From the NCBI RefSeq assembly GCF_016463645.1, contig NZ_JAEMQX010000022.1:1-44643 (forward strand): 44,643 bases of DNA. Direction: 5' to 3'. The translations under genes and the position numbers were made by a program. Under the pieces are notes generated by a model. It was not told the origin of the DNA, ran no database searches, and saw only the letters and a list, made by a program, of their open reading frames with translations. This document shows positions 44,562 to 44,643 of the stretch, piece by piece; the first letter of the stretch is position 1, and each line of letters starts with the position of its first letter. This stretch comes from Sphingopyxis sp. (GTDB lineage Bacteria; Pseudomonadota; Alphaproteobacteria; Sphingomonadales; Sphingomonadaceae).

Positions 44562-44643
44562 GTGAATTACAACGATATCTTCGCACGCGCGATCGACCGG
44601 CTGCACGAAGAAGGACGCTACCGCGTCTTCATCGATATCCTGC
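44562..44643 (+). CDS. hemA: 5-aminolevulinate synthase (N-terminal fragment, cut by window end)
   Basis: Only the first 27 codons are in the window. The reading from GTG 44562 starts MNYNDIFARAIDRLHEEGRY and continues RVFIDIL, which matches the conserved N-terminus of alphaproteobacterial ALA synthase (glycine + succinyl-CoA to 5-aminolevulinate, the first step of the C4 haem pathway). The frame is open to the window edge. A GCGGGGC stretch 8-14 nt before GTG may be the ribosome-binding site. Alphaproteobacteria use this C4 route, in accord with the taxonomic inference, and it draws on succinyl-CoA, the product of the propionyl-CoA pathway encoded upstream. Confidence 0.88.
   Translation, partial: MNYNDIFARAIDRLHEEGRYRVFIDIL

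Overview
The window reads as a compact, GC-rich chromosomal segment of an alphaproteobacterium, most likely a sphingomonad (Sphingopyxis-like). This is an inference from protein style: a large TonB receptor with a VVTGSR box, an MmyB-type regulator, PhaR, a type 3 ProRS, GTG/TTG starts with 4-bp overlaps, and dispersed palindromes of alphaproteobacterial type. No rRNA, tRNA, CRISPR array, insertion sequence, phage or integrase gene was seen. About 40 protein genes fill nearly all of the sequence.

Layout. 1-5049: universal stress protein, a small membrane protein divergent from an MmyB-type regulator, RNase R, and a DUF6644/DUF6152-like pair. 5120-7223: proS and phaR. 7224-7717: the longest non-coding stretch, with several dyads, leading into a 992-aa TonB-dependent receptor that ends in a strong terminator. 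10803-14800: alanine racemase, an MHS-type transporter with an enlarged periplasmic loop, a cyclase-family hydrolase and a MAPEG protein. 14858-24867: a ten-gene minus-strand operon for propionyl-CoA catabolism, divergent from its likely regulator pccR (24976-26385). 26382-30672: a LysR/SDR pair, an NAD-dependent reductase and glutathione reductase. 30779-34869: pgi, then the coupled lepB-rnc-era operon. 34907-36795: an unrecognised membrane protein in a less GC-rich patch and a secreted lipase-like hydrolase. 36861-43784: topA, a secreted VWA protein, dprA, plsY, and the divergent murI. The end holds a secreted Cys-containing protein and the first 27 codons of hemA (5-aminolevulinate synthase).

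How the genes work together. The clearest unit is the pcc operon. PccA and PccB carboxylate propionyl-CoA, the epimerase and the B12-dependent mutase carry the product to succinyl-CoA, and BioB makes the biotin that PccA needs. A homoserine sulfhydrylase, a tRNA-binding CsaA-like protein, a two-TM protein and two small secreted proteins (one LprI-like) are translationally coupled into the same transcript. Three TTGCAAAGT repeats lie in the pccB/pccR gap and match the known PccR/RamB type of operator.

I found no wholly new defence or mobile system. The most unusual signals are: a 14-bp inverted repeat whose arm contains the probable topA ribosome-binding site; a secreted VWA protein carrying a TonB-box-like segment between dprA and topA; two palindromes exactly 20 bp apart upstream of hemA; and the extra genes of the propionate operon.
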